DNA from: Coccinella septempunctata | Taxonomy: Eukaryota > Arthropoda > Insecta > Coleoptera > Coccinellidae | Assembly (NCBI RefSeq): GCF_907165205.1 | Contig: NC_058190.1 | Location: 47,356,116 to 47,420,115, forward strand | Direction: 5' to 3' | Length of the DNA: 64,000 nucleotides | Shown: positions 1 to 13,957 of the stretch, in pieces | Numbering within the stretch: the first letter of the stretch is position 1 | Layout of the letters: each line of letters opens with the position of its first letter | The notes under the pieces: model-generated | Seen by the model: the letters and a program-made list of their open reading frames with translations, nothing else | Database searches by the model: none | What the model was told of the DNA's origin: nothing | Program-made: the position numbers and the translations under genes

Positions 1-1646
1 AATTTTGGTATGAAAATATAGGTTTTCGAACACGCTGAATCTATTGCGACTATTTTCGAAGGCCTATCTTCCTTCGTTTAGATTTTCATCTTGGAAATGG
101 CATTTTTCAAAAATTTGCAAATTTCAATCTGCGGTATCTCCTGTTATATTCGTCTGATCGAATTGGGATTTCCGGTTATATAATCAGCGGTACCTAGGCT
201 TCCACCCTAGCACAAAAACTCGATTTCGAAAATCTCGATTTTTTGGGTCAAAAATGAGCAAGGGGTTAGACCCCCCTAAAATGACATATTTGCTACTCTG
301 TCTAAAAATTAGGATGTTCCATTACTATCCTCGGATATGGAGTGCATAGAATTTGTTTTGAAGATTCTAGAAAACCAAACAGTTGATGATTCAATAGCGA
401 ATTTCACTCCAGAGAGCTCTCCGAAGTCAAGTCGAAAATGAAAAGTGGAAAAACAAAAAAAATTATTTTCTCCTATACAGGGCCAGATATTTGAAATTTT
501 GGTATGAAAATATAGGTTTTCGAACACGCTGAATCTATTGCGAGTATTTTCGAAAGCCTATCTTCCTTCGTTTAGATTTTCATCTTTGAAATGGCATTTT
601 TCAAAAATTTGCAAATTTCAATCTGCGATATCTCTTGTTATATTCGTCTGATCGAATTGGGATTTCCGGTTATATAATCAGCGTTGCCTAGGCTTCCACC
701 CTAGCACAAAAACTCGATTTCGAAAATCTCGATTTTTTGGGTCAAAAATGAGCAAGGGGTTAGACCCCCCTAAAATGACATATTTGCTACTCTGTCTGAA
801 AATTAGGATGTTCCATTACTATCCTAGGATATGGAGTGCATAGAATTTGTTTTGAAGATTCTAGAAAACTAAACAGTTGATGATTCAATAGGGAATTGCA
901 CACCAGAGAGCTCTTCGAAGTCAACTCGAAAATGAAAAGTGGAAAAACAAAAAAAATTATTTTCTCCTATACAGGGCCAGATATTGGAAATTTTGGTATG
1001 AAAATATAGGTTTTCGAACACGCTGAATCTATTGCGACTATTTTCGAAAGCCTATCTTCTTTCGTTTAGATTTTCATCTTGGAAATGGAATTTTTCAAAA
1101 ACTTGCAAATTTCAATCTGCGATATCTCCTGTTATATTCGTCTGATCGAATTGGGATTTACGGTTATATAATCAGCGTTGCCTAGGCTTTCACCCTAGCA
1201 CAAAAACTCGATTTCGAAAATCTAGATTTTTTGGGTCAAAAATGAGCAAGGGGTTAGACCCCCCTAAAATGACCTATTTGCTACTTTGTCTGCAAGTCAG
1301 GATGTTCTATTACTGTCTTAGGATATGGAGTGCATAGAATTTGTTTTGAAGATTCTAGAAAACCAAACAGTTCATGATTCAATAGAGAATTGCACTCCAG
1401 ATAGCTCTGGAAAGTGGAAAAACAAAAAAAATTATTTTCTACTAAATTGGGCCAGATATTTGAAATATCAGTATGAAAATATAGGTTTTCGAACACGCTG
1501 AATCCTTTGCGAGCAATTTCGAAAGCCTAATTCTCATAGTTTAGATTTTCAATTTGGAAATGACATTTTTCAAAAATTGCAATTTTCAATCTATGATATC
1601 TCTTGTTATATTCGTCTGATCGAATTTGGATTTCTGGTTATATAAC
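1..1646. repeat. 494-bp satellite, left array (about 3.3 units)
   Basis: This is a tandem array cut by the window edge. The landmark GAGTGCATAGAATTTG occurs at 340, 834 and 1328, exactly 494 bp apart each time. Every unit carries the same blocks in order: TTTTCGAACACGCTGAAT, the GCCTAGGCTTCCACCCTAGC hairpin-like block, CTCGATTTTTTGGGTC and GGGGTTAGACCCCCCTA. Units are AT-rich and differ by scattered substitutions; the third has a short deletion. Similarity stops near 1646 inside a unit. The minus strand keeps a short open frame of about 72 codons per unit; I treat it as non-coding because it is interrupted differently in different units. The same family in the same orientation forms the larger array at 42.8-48.3 kb. 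No known satellite name is assigned. Confidence 0.95.
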
Positions 1647-4600
1647 ACTATTTACGCTAAACCGCCTAGTTATCGAGATATCCAAGAAAAAGTGAAAAAT
1701 CTTCTGTTTCTTTAACTCACACCCCACCTTCCCTTTCAAACGCATTCAAAACGGCGATATTTTCCACCCAATAATATAGGTAGGTACTGTGTACAATAAT
1801 TTGGAGTTTTTGTACAATTACTTAAAGTACTTGTAGCTCTGAAGACAGCTGGCGAATACTTTTACATAGAAAGGTTGGATAGAACTTGCCAACGGATCCT
1901 ACGATTAATTTTACAACATCTTTAGTTTCACCTCATCAATGCAATTTAATTTTCATATTACATTTCGACCGTTTGCAAGCTGCTTCTGTTTGGGCGTTTT
2001 GTATAATGTATGGATGACGTATAAGGGTCACAACCATGAACCTCATTTTCATCAGTTTGTGAAGATTAGTGTGTCTAAGCACACTATATTGATAGTCGAT
2101 ACCTGTTCGGTCGTAAAACGAATTCCTAGGTTCTTAAAATTCCTCCGGGCAATTTTTCGCGCTAAAGTAACTCCCCCCCGCAAGATCCATTCGGCGAAGA
2201 CATAAGCTCCCGATGCCTAACAATTAGAGAAAGGGGTTTTACGATTTTTCAGAATCCGCGCTCAGTGATTTGCGAGACAGCGGTCCGAATGACGTCGTAA
2301 ATTACGAACAGATATAACTACTTATTACAATAATTTTGTATAGAGTCGCAGACAAAATTTTATGGATTTCAGGGTTATACCCGCAGCACTGCAAATAAAA
2401 GTAACGCGTTCGCGATACACGAGTTTAGAGGGTCGGCGAGAAACAGCCGCATCCTTCACGGCGCATTATTTTCCGGCTGTAGCGGAGGCCGTTTTTGTCG
2501 CAATTAAATTTTTGCCACCCAGTAGTCGACGTCGAGCTTCCTTCAGAACCATCTCACAAACGAAGTATCGCTTTTAAATATTTCAATGTTTATACATTGT
2601 AAGGGAATCTTTATTTCGAAGAGATCGTCGTAAACTTCTGTGATGATCAAATATACTACTCCACAAAAGTTAGGGAAGAAATTTTGGACTGTTTCGAATT
2701 TTTTTTCACAAATATGAGAAATCTTAAGGGGTAAAGGTTTTCCAATAGGACCTTTAATTCTGAATAGTCTGATGCTATTTGGGCAGCTGTCAGTTGTGAA
2801 GCTGTCAATTTTTGACATTTGACAAGTAAAACAACGCCATTACTAAAAATGCATAGTGTCTTTCGGGGTTACTGAACGCAGAGGGTAAGTATGCGCAGTG
2901 CGTATATCTCGACTATGCAATGTATGAAAGAGGGGTTCATTTGGGTGAAGCAAGGGCGCAGAATCGCCAAATTAGTTTTTCATAGGAGTGCGCCGTGCGA
3001 CGTACGTTAACTTTTTATTTGCAAACAATCAAATTCACTTGTTTTCTTGTTAATTTTAAGCATCCCTGCAAATTCTGCCAGGTCCAAGTTCCGAGTCCGA
3101 CAGTGTTAAACAATATTTTATTCGATCATGCGCATTTAAATCCAAATATATAATAAAAAATTTTAGGTTCTCTTAGCTGCTCAACTCTATAAGAACGTCA
3201 ATTCAAATTTTGGCTTACTGGGAAAAGTGTGCGCGGGTAAGTGTGCGCATAGATTCATTATATGGGCATTAGTTCAGTGGGGAATAAATTATGACATTGT
3301 TGATTTTCTTGGTTAAGACTCGATCAATATTGTCCTATTTGTTCAGAAAAATATGAAGAGCCACCAACAGGGGAATGTATCAAGTGTTGTGTTCACCAGG
3401 AATTGTGGCACGAACAATAATGTAGTACTTGTAAAAAGGCGCTTCTGTATTGACAATAAACAGCATTTCTCTAATATTGTAACAGTTTGATGACATTATT
3501 ATTTTGTAATTTGTCTTGATTGTGTGGTTCACTAAGCACTGTCTTCACTTACCCCGTGGGGGTGCGCACACTTACCCACAATACGGGGCATGTGAACGCA
3601 CTCCGATTTTCAATATTATATTATTTTTTGCGGGAAAAAACGTTTTTGTTTGTTTGCTTTTTGATGTTTTTTTATAGATTAGAAAATTCTCTAACTTATG
3701 AATATGTTTTAATTTTCCTAGCTTCAACATTTGAAACAGGGTATGGCTTGAAAAGCAAAAGTGCACACAGTTGCCCCGAATACCTCTACAGGCTTCTTTT
3801 GTTTTCAAGTTATACCTAAGTGGAAACTAAGTTTTTGGCACTTTGGCTGACACCTCTATTTCGTAAAGTTTCAGCGACACAAATATAACATTCAAACATT
3901 CTACAGGCACTTTTTCATGTAGACTGCGGAGACGTAGCCAAAGTTTTTTTCAATCTACACTTTAGTGATATAGTAGTAACTTTCATTTTCAAATATAAAC
4001 CCAATCTTTTTTCACATATTCTAGTCTTATATTTTTTCTGATTCAGAGTATATGATATACGTCGTGTCTCTAATTATTCTCCCTATAAAAAACCCCAAAC
4101 GTTAGTTCGATCAATTTATTTCATAAAATGAATTTCGTTCTATTCATTGTCAGGAAAATCATATAGTGGGTCACTCAAACGACTGTAGCCTCCAAACTAA
4201 CGGTCAGACTACCTTGACACAAGCACAGTGCAAACTGTTGTCATCTTTATGCTAAGACACTCATTTCCGAAAAAGAATGCCGAAACCACCAACGAACCAG
4301 ATACCATTAAAAGCAAATAAAAAAGATTTAACAGCTCTTGTTCCCTTATCGAACCTCATAACCCGAGAAAACTGTCATCAACCAGTGGCCGATCGAAATA
4401 AAAGATGCATTTTTAATTAGTCCAATGAATTAAATAGGAATCATTCCGGAAGGCTGTAACGTGCCAAGTTAAACCGCCATTTTAGACACGTTTTCGTCCA
4501 ACATTCTCAATTAAAATGCCGTAAACGGTACAGATATTGGCGAAATAATGCATAAAATGACAAATGTAGCCGACGCCATGTTGTAATAACAATAAAAATG

Positions 4601-5205
4601 AAACAGTTACAGGTAGAGCGACTAACATATTATTTATTTCTCCATACTTTATGGCTCGTAAATATTTTTAGTTTGTTAGCAATTATACAAATTAAGTATG
4701 GTCAGCAAGGTGAATCGTAAAATTTTAATAGGTTTTTATTAATTAGTAGAGGAATAGGTTTATTATGTTTCATTTGATGCCAAGGTAACTTGCGAAAACT
4801 ATTACTTCTCGAAGCGGTGAAATTCTGCGATATATGGCGATTTCCACACGTGCACGAGTTCAAAAAAATATAAAATGGGCTGGCAGCAAATAGAAAAACT
4901 CCAGCACAACTAATTCATATGAAATATAGAGGACCACTGCTGTAGATATGGTTGCTTTTCGAAAAAAAATGTTATTGTCTCTGGCTACTAGAATTTGACC
5001 ATCTGCAAAAAGTGGAGAACACGCAGACATCAATAGTTTTATGTTTAAACGAGGGAGTGGATGCTCTTTTCCTTAAAACCATCCAAGAAAGTCGGTCATG
5101 ACTTGGTCTATCACCAGTTCTAATATTTTACAAGGATTATCGGACACTATGTGTATAAAGTAATTAGATTTATGACGAAAAGTAAAATTATCTCTCAGAT
5201 GTACC
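1647..5205. other. Non-coding stretch; CpG-rich patch and short repeated motif
   Basis: No gene is supported here. A patch at about 2100-2575 is much richer in CpG than its surroundings and holds short open frames on the plus strand with no recognisable domain; it could be a promoter, an exon of an unseen gene or a repeat. A motif like GGGTAAGTRTGCGCA occurs near 2884 and 3234, and in reverse complement near 3563, which suggests a decayed repeat. The rest, 3.8-5.2 kb, is AT-rich with nothing I can name. Confidence 0.5.
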
Positions 5206-6411
5206 TATACTTCATTCAATTTTATTTTAGCAGTCGGTTGGCCATGGAAATTTGACACATTTCACTCTGTATAGTACGAGAATGTGGGGTTATGAAGCTT
5301 GTCAAAATATTTTTGGGTTTTAAATCAACGCTATGTTGCCCGTTCTACGTAAAAGTTTCTGTTATTACGTATTTTATCACAATGTCGAATCTCTTCGGAA
5401 AATATGTGACGAACATAATTGAAGATTATACAAACTGATTGAAGGCATACCAAATACAGATATTTGCATGGAAAATACAAGATATCAGATATCAGTATAA
5501 TATCATAATATGCACTAGCTTGAGGAGAGTTAATGTTCGTTATCTTCTTTGGCTTACATCATTTGTAGATTTCAAAAATATTAACCCGAAGATGAAATGC
5601 ATATGATGCAGTGGTTGGGAATGGGTATCTCCCGAAGGAATTAACAGATAATTACAAGAATGTTAAATTCTTCAACAAAAATCATCTTGCATCAATATAA
5701 GTAAAAGGAATTGAAGGAAGTTTCAAGTTAAGAAGCAACTTCACCGTTGAACAAAAATTCCACATGAATAAACAAGAAACTGGGCAACTTGCGCGTATTT
5801 GTGGCTATTCATCTTAATACATTGATGTAATAATAATAATTAGGTAGTTATTAGTACATTTACATTGTATAGGACAAGTCAAATGAAAAATAAAAAAATC
5901 CATTTTAGGGAACTTATTCTCCGATGACATTTATCGAAAATCCTGTAGTAAACTTTTCGCATTAATTCACTCGAACATAAAATTCTCAAATGCCACCACT
6001 TTTTTGGGTCTCCCAATAGAAGGAAATTCTTTGTCATCCTCTTCATTCACAATCTTTCTGATTGTGGAAATATTCAGCTGAAATATAAGTCGTTTAGATT
6101 CAGATGAAACGTTATATAAATTATCTTACATTTTGAATATATTAGCTACCGTCTGACGTATTAGGGTTTTAGAATATCAGGGTATAACTGTTTGAATGAG
6201 CGGACCTGAATTCTAGCACTTTCTGAAACCCTGTCTCCTTTTTCAATCACTTTCGGCATTTTCGGAATATTAATTGAGATAAGTTGTGGCAACGGCGTTA
6301 TGACATTAACGACATTTCATGAGTGCCAACCTAACTTCGTTCTAGTTACAAAAACTTGAGAAAATTATTTCATGGCCAACCGACTGCTAAAATAAATCTG
6401 AATGAAGTATA
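5206..6411 (-). mobile_element. DNA transposon with about 43-bp TIRs and a decayed transposase start
   Basis: The two ends are inverted repeats of roughly 43 bp. Each reads inward as TATACTTCATTCA, then an AT-rich stretch, then AGCAGTCGGTTGGCCATG, which is identical at both ends. On the minus strand a frame opens with MPKVIEKGDRVSESARIQVR (near 6260). After a probable small intron (GTAAGA to TTTCAG) it continues as LNISTIRKIVNEEDDKEF and then IGRPKK. This resembles the helix-turn-helix N-terminus of a transposase followed by a GRPKK basic motif. In-frame stops and the lack of a DDE/D catalytic domain make it non-autonomous. A second, inverted copy lies at 35.0-36.9 kb. The superfamily is not assigned. 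Confidence 0.75.
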
Positions 6412-9400
6412 TATGATATTGCATATTTAAAAAAAAAAGACCACAACAAATCATCAGGCAACTGCGAAAGGAGCTTCATTTCTTCGAAATCCAATTGCTC
6501 ATTTACAGATACTACATTGTTGCCATTTTTTCAGGTATCGACCCATCACTGTGGACAACTGAATGCAAGAAGATGAACTTGTGCGAACAATTTTCTAGGT
6601 TCATTTGTGAAAAACCACCGTTCCAAGAACAAAATCCGTCACATGAACACAATGTATTCGTCCGAACTACAATAAAAACCTACTAGAAATCGAATAAATT
6701 GTGTATAGCGTTAAGTGTTGCAAATTACAAAAATTGTCCCACATTTTCGTGATTTATTTTCGGAAAGTTTTCTTCTTCCAAGTCCATTTGTATAGCTGCA
6801 AAAATTCACCGTCTCATTCTTCAGCGGAAATTCCGTACCATGAAATTCATGACAAAAAAAATATCCGAGAAAGACAAAAATTTTAAAATTATAGTTGAAT
6901 GAGCGTGTAGAATTTTCACACGATTCAAAACCAAAGATATTCGCTGAAATTTATACTGTTAAGTGAACAATGAATCCCTTCATTTTCTTTCAATAACGTC
7001 AAAGGTTCAATTCCAAAAAATTTGTGAAAACTCATTCAAATATTTTCATTGTCCAACTTTTTGAACTTCAGACAGCAACAGCATATATTTTCACATTCAA
7101 TGAAACGAATTATCATACAATGAGTTGAAATTGGAGGGTTCCAAATATAAGTGTTAAAATTCGCGTCCTCATTTCCAAGTTATTTTGTAAACGTCTATTC
7201 AAACTGCACTTTCTTCAATGTAGATATGTTTTTGAGAACATAGTGAAATGTGAATTACCATTTTTAAATGTGTAGTAGATATGTAAGTTTATTGTACAAA
7301 AGTATCACCTAAGTATATAAGTTAGTTGAATCCCCTATGTCATGCTCTATTTTATGTAGGATGTGGCTCTGAAAGCCTTGTGATATATTAATGTAGATTC
7401 CAGTGATACGTTAAGGTATTTTTCATGTTCTATTCAGGAATGGTTGCATCTCTAAAAATAAATTTCATTTTTGTATGATATGTATTAAGTTTTTGTATCC
7501 GTAGTTAGATTACATAAATTATTCGATATTTTTTCTTCGAACGAAAGATTGATGGAGATTTGTGAGGAATTCGGAGGAAAAAACGACAAATAATTCATCA
7601 TTTTTGATGATTCATATTGCAGTTCATTTGTGTCTAATGTTTCTTAATTCATATGTTGTAAATTTCACCTCAATTGAAATTGAAAGAAATTATAAATCAA
7701 GGTTGTAAATGTGTTTATTGTTAGTTTTTCCTCTGAAGTTAAAAGTTTGAAATACTTCGGTAAGACCGATCAACTGTTGTTTTGAATACATGGATCCCCT
7801 ATGATTTCTATGAAATAAATCTGGTGTGAATTGTAAATTATGCGAAATTATAAGGGATCATAAATTTTTCATTTTAAGTTCAAACATTGTATCAAAAAAT
7901 TATAAACGGAAACTGGAAAAATTTATGCAAAAAAATTGTATGCATTATAATGTTATGGATGTAAAGGTAGATATAAAAATGTTTATTGAGCAGTTTTTCT
8001 GTTTTTTCTGCTATCACGCTCAGATTTTCAATAAATTGAACTATTTGTTCAGTACAGTACACCCTTTTCCATGTGTAGGCTTTGAAATCAAGACATCCGC
8101 TACTATATTCCTATTGAATATTCAACGTTTTCAGGATAAAACTCGTCTTAAGCAATTAATAGAACAAAACGGAATGAATAACTTCAAAACAATTCTCAAA
8201 ATATTGGTTTTTGCTTCAATCATTCAATCAAATACAAATTGATCTTCCTGATCTTTCAAAAATTATACTTCATATATAAAAGGCCTCCCACATGTTTAAA
8301 TGCTTCACGCCTTCATTAGCAACTCATTTTCTTAATTAAATGGAAAAGGAAGAAACTGTTTCACATAAATTGATGTAGAAATAGTTATGGAATAATGATT
8401 TTCTTTGGAACTTTAATCGGAATCGATGTTTTGTTGGTTTCCTGATATTCTCAAAGTTCATTTATGAAAGTCGCGTATCTAGAAGCGTCCCGACGCCCTC
8501 TTGAGAACCACTGACGCGAGCTATACAATTTAAAGCAGTAAAAGTGATCGTTAAAATTTCGGATAAGTTCGACAACGTGCACGAAACTTCGATACTAAAG
8601 AATAATGGCTGAATTTATCATTTATAACCTGATCAGTATGAAGTTATATTTCGCGAGAAGAAGAAGAAAATATTTTATTACAAAATAAGGCAAAATCAAG
8701 CTTTCAATTGCTGACATGAAAATACAAGAACTAAAATAATAAAAGTTGGCCAATAAAATCGGTTTATAGGTGATAAAATTCATGTCGTAAAACCTTCAAA
8801 TGTTGGGCAGGCCTGGAGCTAGATAATAGCCTATCTTGACTTAGGGAAGTGAGTACCTTCACTTGTTCTAATACGAAGTAGTATCAAATTTTATGGATAT
8901 GGGAAAAATTTGCCAGGTAATGCTCACTGCAGATCATTCATTGTAGGAATAGAAAATGCAATTTCATCGTGAAGAAACTCTATTGGGTGAGGTATTTCTC
9001 TTGAATGAATATACTCGTATATCTTATGAAGCGTAAGATTAAGTGGAAATGCTCCAAAATAAGTAGTACAATCATTCTGAATAGAAAAATAATAAATAAT
9101 GAGAGAACTAGAAAGGACAAGGGCATATCCCTTTACATTTACACCCCTTCATCATTTTGTATCCACTATTCTATAAGCTCAGCAGGATAATTGATGAAGA
9201 ATAATGTTTACCTAACAGATAATACAAAATCATATTGTTTTCAGTGAATTAGTTCAGGATAAACTTAATGACAGCATAACATAAGATCATAGACTAAACT
9301 AAGCAAAATATAAATCTTAATTCCACACGTAAAGGTGAAAATCCCTTTTTATCATTAGCGAGGGGTCTTAGTTCTTAGAAATTAACCCTTGATTAGGCTC

Positions 9401-11500
9401 AAAATCGAATCTATTCAACCCAAATGATCAAAACCAAGGAAATCATCGAATCGCCATATCTCTTTCATCAGCGTGTCCGCCATTTAATTAAAAATCCTCG
9501 ACTTGCAGAGTGAATATCGTCTATAAAAGGAAGCGACATCTCTTAGGTAGCTTTTGAACCAACTTTAATAGTCTTCTACTATCAGATTATTAATTCATCC
9601 AACAGTTATGTTTTACTATACCTCCATATCCTATACGTTACAGGTGTGGTAAAGTCAGATTGGTACTTTGTATAGATGGCTCTACTTGTACTTTCATTAT
9701 CCTCATATATTATCATTATGATCAAATATTATAATGAATTTACCACTAAGAGTAGTGGTATGGAATGTTAGAGAACATTCCATATCGTATTATATTCTTC
9801 ACTTCAGAAAAGTATTAGGAAAAAATATACTACTATTTGAAGATTTTAACAGGAAAAAATTTGGTCTTGACAATTTATGAGCATTGTGAAATATATATCA
9901 TGTTTATAGCCTTATGATGTTCATATTGGAACTCACTATTTCAAGAAATACCTTTTCTACAGGGCATCGAAGTAGAAAATTCGAATGTTTATCGAATATC
10001 CTAGAATTTTTAGGTAGCCTGGCGTCAATTATAGGTAGAAGGAAAATAGGGAACCTCATTATTCAGAACCTTACTTACTTAAAAACTTTCTGTCTATATA
10101 ACCTTTTAGATTGATTACTCAAAGAGTTAATACTCGATGTTATAACTCAAACCAATAATTTTTTTCACACTCTTTTGATTCAATATTGAGTAATCGAAAT
10201 TCATGTCAATGAAATATAAATAATCTGGAGATGTGAAATGAAGATAATTTATTATAGAAATTATAATTCAACATATACACATTAACTTACATTCAGACTT
10301 AGGAGATTGAGATTATGTAATTAATTCCTTATTAGAGAATAACTCAAGAATATATTTCTTTTGATGGAAAAAATAGAAAACAAGGATCTAGTCGGGAATG
10401 GGCTTTATATGGGTTATAATCTAGATGTTACTATAATTGTTTGAACATCTAAAAATCTCTTACGCTCATGATGTTATTATACATAGGAACGGAGAAAAAA
10501 TAGGTTTGGGAAAAATCGACCAGATAAAACGACTATGTATTCGTCTACAAAAATGTATAAAATATATGAAATCAGTCATAAATTACACAATAATGCTACT
10601 TCACAATCCATGACACTAAAAATTATCACAACTAGGCGAGGCCCTATATTCAATAAGGACTCAATACTGTAAAAGACGGTAAATCCTTGGCATAGTTTAC
10701 CGATATTATAAAACACTATGGGCATAAATATGGAAGAAATCGTAAAAAAATGAGCAAAAATCCCATGATCATCTGTTGAGAACTGATCAATCTCATGGAA
10801 TTAAAACATCTTAAACTATTACAGGGCGTTGATTTAAAATTGAACATTCATATAAAATAACATGATCGATAGTTTGTTTTTCCTTATTACTGGTTCATTG
10901 AAAAGTTATCAACACTTGACTCACATAAAAATGATAAGAAAGTATCCAATAAAACCCAAAAGAAAAATTTGAAAAGTAAAGAAAATTTAATTTGCGAATA
11001 AAAAAGCCTAAATTCAATACCTCAATGAGAGGCTCGGACTTTTGAAAGTCGGTTGAAATCATACTCTGTCGAAAGATTTTCATAATCATCCAGTACAAAG
11101 AGCAGAACATTGGTATTTCTCGGTGAAAAGAAAAATTCGTAATTTTTTTTAGTACTGTTCGTGTGATTACCAATAAATGAATCTCATGCAGTAAGTTTTT
11201 CCATAAAAAACACCGAAAATGGCCTTGAGTTTGTCAATGAATTGTTGGCAAGGTCAGTTTTTCCGAGCCTGATCAATTGTCGAATAAAATGAGGAAGATA
11301 CTCACTGAAAAGAATATTGCGGTCCTAGGGTCATTTGAAATCTCCCAGATTCTACACAAACCTCGTTCACGAACTGATTTACTACGAACTGTCGATCGAA
11401 TTGTTTTCCAAATAACATGTTTTTGCATTTTGTTTCACTATTTTCCGTTACGTACTCCATCGTACGAATTCTGAAGTGCATTACTGAATGACGTTTCGTG
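6412..11500. other. AT-rich stretch without recognised genes
   Basis: This lies downstream of the minus-strand gene. Open frames are short (the longest is 138 codons at 7826-8242) and very low in complexity, rich in Phe, Lys, Asn and Ile as expected of AT-rich DNA. No transposase, RNA gene or tandem array was seen. Confidence 0.5.
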
Positions 11501-11530
11501 TTTATTTGTGGAATCAACCGCTGTTTTATT
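11501..11530 (-). terminator. Candidate polyadenylation signals of the minus-strand gene
   Basis: On the minus strand AATAAA occurs at 11530-11525 and again at 11506-11501. They are the first such hexamers I noticed downstream of the stop codon at 12167-12165. They would give a 3' UTR of about 640-670 bases. The hexamer is frequent by chance in AT-rich DNA, so this is only a candidate. Confidence 0.3.
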
Positions 11531-12164
11531 ATCCAAGGTTATGGTGATATCAGTCGAAGCTCAAATGTACCTCAATTTAAATCCTCGCGAATGTACTCGA
11601 ATTGAGCAGTATTAATACAATACTCCGAGAGAAATTCGATGAAAAAGTATCTTAGAATTTTCCCTCTGAACTTTGTGGAGAATATATAGAAGTTGTAAAA
11701 GTAAATCTCGTATAGTGTGTCGACATTCAACACCAAAATCTGTTCAATACATATGCAACAAAATTTCAGTTAATACCTACCATTAAATGCTATATTGATG
11801 GTTCAAAAACCGCTGGATAAGGACAAGCACCAAGTGAACACCATCTTTAGGCTCCTCCAGTGTAAATCGCTATATGAATAACTATATTTCTTTCAACATT
11901 TCTAACCCGATTGAGTATAAACAAGGTCCGATAAATTTTGGACTGGTAATAGTACCTAAGTGATTGAAATTTTAAGTTCACGTGAGTCAAGTGATACGAG
12001 CAAACCTCAACTGAACCATTGAGTTGAATTATTTAAAATAATCTGTCATCCTTAATCTTATATTTCATACTTCTCCTAACATTATTATATTCGACCCTCT
12101 CAACTTTCAAAGTCTCGAAGTTGGGACTGGTTCTGATTCATCAATTTTTTTCTTCTAATTAATA

Positions 12165-12368
12165 TCACATCATAGAGCCGAACATTCTTTTCCCCCTGGT
12201 CAACATCAGACTAACGGCCATCACAGAGAGGAGGAAGAACACCAGACCGAGGAATCCTGTGAGGACGCGGCATCTGAACCGCCATTTTTTGTCTTCCCTC
12301 ATCTTCTTGGAAAGGTGCTCCGATCTAGGGACGTCCAGGGTGAAGTCCGCCTCTGGTCTTCCACCGGG
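12165..12368 (-). CDS. Last coding exon of unrecognised tail-anchored membrane protein
   Basis: The exon starts after a strong acceptor (TTTCTTTTACAG) and runs in phase 0 for 67 codons to TGA. It encodes PGGRPEADFTLDVPRSEHLS, then a very basic stretch (KKMREDKKWRFRCR), then a membrane helix (VLTGFLGLVFFLLSVMAVSL, about residues 463-484 of the assembled protein). The protein ends in the short tail TRGKRMFGSMM. A single C-terminal helix with positive charges on both sides is typical of tail-anchored proteins of the ER or mitochondrial outer membrane, with the bulk in the cytosol. Joining it to the exon at 41508-42552 is inferred from matching phase (0/0), same strand and smooth reading across the joint (PTDVPIF|PGGRPEADF). 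The intron would be about 29 kb, so an unseen small exon between them is possible. The region is more GC-rich than its surroundings, as expected of a conserved exon. I do not recognise the protein family. Confidence 0.75.
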   Translation of the reverse strand, partial: PGGRPEADFTLDVPRSEHLSKKMREDKKWRFRCRVLTGFLGLVFFLLSVMAVSLMLTRGKRMFGSMM

Positions 12369-13548
12369 CTGTAAAAGAAAAAAAAATTATCGCAGCAACA
12401 GTTGATTGATCAAATCCATGTTAAATTACGTTTCGTTACTATTTGAACGACTTCATCAGGGCATAGGAGCCTTCAGTCTTATTTTCGTGATTCAGTTTTA
12501 ACATTGGTACTAATTAAATGGTTTCGCAACAATTTCGGACTTCTCTTTGTGTTGATTAAACGATTTTTTTAAGAAGTCTGAGGGAAAAAAGTCTCGTGGC
12601 ATCACTATAGTCAATTTTACCAAGACAAAGCTACCCAGTTCGATGTGAAACAAATATCTCCATCTTTCTGTATTTTAATTACAAAACGAGGAAAACTCCG
12701 CAATCAGTGTAATAATATTCGCTGTAATATCACTGTGCACACAAAAGAATATTAAAAACATCATGTAACCTGAAATAATCGCATATTAAATATGAAATGA
12801 GTGCCATCCGTTCATTTGAATTCTTCCGGTGTAAGTGGATCAATATTGACTCAGTAATTAAATACACGATTTCGTATTAACAATAAGTTGCGAACTCATT
12901 GCATAAGAGCTGGTGGACAGCATGAACAAGCGAGTAGATTTTTTCAAAAATGATCTTCAGTTGTGACAGACCAATGAAATGATCGAAACTAATTAAATCT
13001 CGGATGGTATTATGAATCATAAGGAAATAACAGTCAGTGCTTCCAGTAGACATTAGCAAGGCTTGTCATAATCGCTTTTTGTAATTATTTAAGCATAATT
13101 AATTTCCTCCCATGATTGACTGTGTCTTTGAATCAACAATTACTGCATTTGCATCACAAAAGGTTGTACATTCATAGTTAAGGAATCGGAACTCCCTTGT
13201 GCCTTGTTCGACTAAATATTGTTATTATTTTCTGTTTTTTCTCCAACTCATTAATGTTTTTTCTGGAGGAATAATAAGGTAGTTAATCAATGGGTGTGTC
13301 ACACTATTTCCTCGATTATTCTTTCATTGTTGTTCTTGGGATAGTCAATCTTCTGTTTCCATGATCCTTCATAATAAATGTTACAATTAAGATGAAACAG
13401 CAACAATCAGTTTTTTTTTAGATAGCCTAAGGTACATATGATAGATTCTTGTGAAAAATTTCCTGCAAATACTTCTGACACATAGAATTAGCAACCTGAT
13501 CACTTTCTGCTTGTTGAGACAAAACCAACGAAATAGAGAGTTTTTAAA

Positions 13549-13957
13549 AAGTGGCACAAAATTCATATCTTCCGTATTTATTATTATTTTGTAGATAAAT
13601 GCTCGAACAGATAAATTTTTATTTGAAATACATCCTCTACGAGGAGTGAAGGGTAGTTGAGGTTTTTCAAATGACAAACCTACATTTTTGTGCCAGAAAT
13701 GGATGGACCATCTGTTAGGGGGGATGATTTGATCATTGATTGGACTTTTTATTAAACATTTGTTAATATCATACTCAGCCTATATCAATTTTTGGCACAA
13801 AAAGTTAAATGGGTTGGCATTCAAAAAAACACAACTCAACCCCTCGTAGAGGGTGTGCATGACAAACTACTCAGTCATATATGAAAAGTTGACCGGTTCT
13901 ACTATTTTTTTTTTTAAATAGTAAATACCGAAGATATTTATTTTACGCACTCTGTAT
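13549..13957. repeat. Foldback element, about 410 bp
   Basis: The two halves are imperfect inverted copies. The outer arms share ATATCTTC-GTATTTA blocks, and the right end reads TACAGAGTGCGTAAAATAAA in reverse complement. The inner arms share CCTCTACGAG, a GGGTAGTTGAGG-like block and a TTTGTGCCA-like block. A solo end of the same family (TACAGAGTGGGTAAAAAG) occurs at 37303. No coding sequence is present. It is probably a non-autonomous DNA element. Confidence 0.65.

Noticed and set aside
7826..8242. 138-codon plus-strand frame
   Set aside because: Low-complexity AT-driven composition, no motif, no splice context or neighbours that support a gene.
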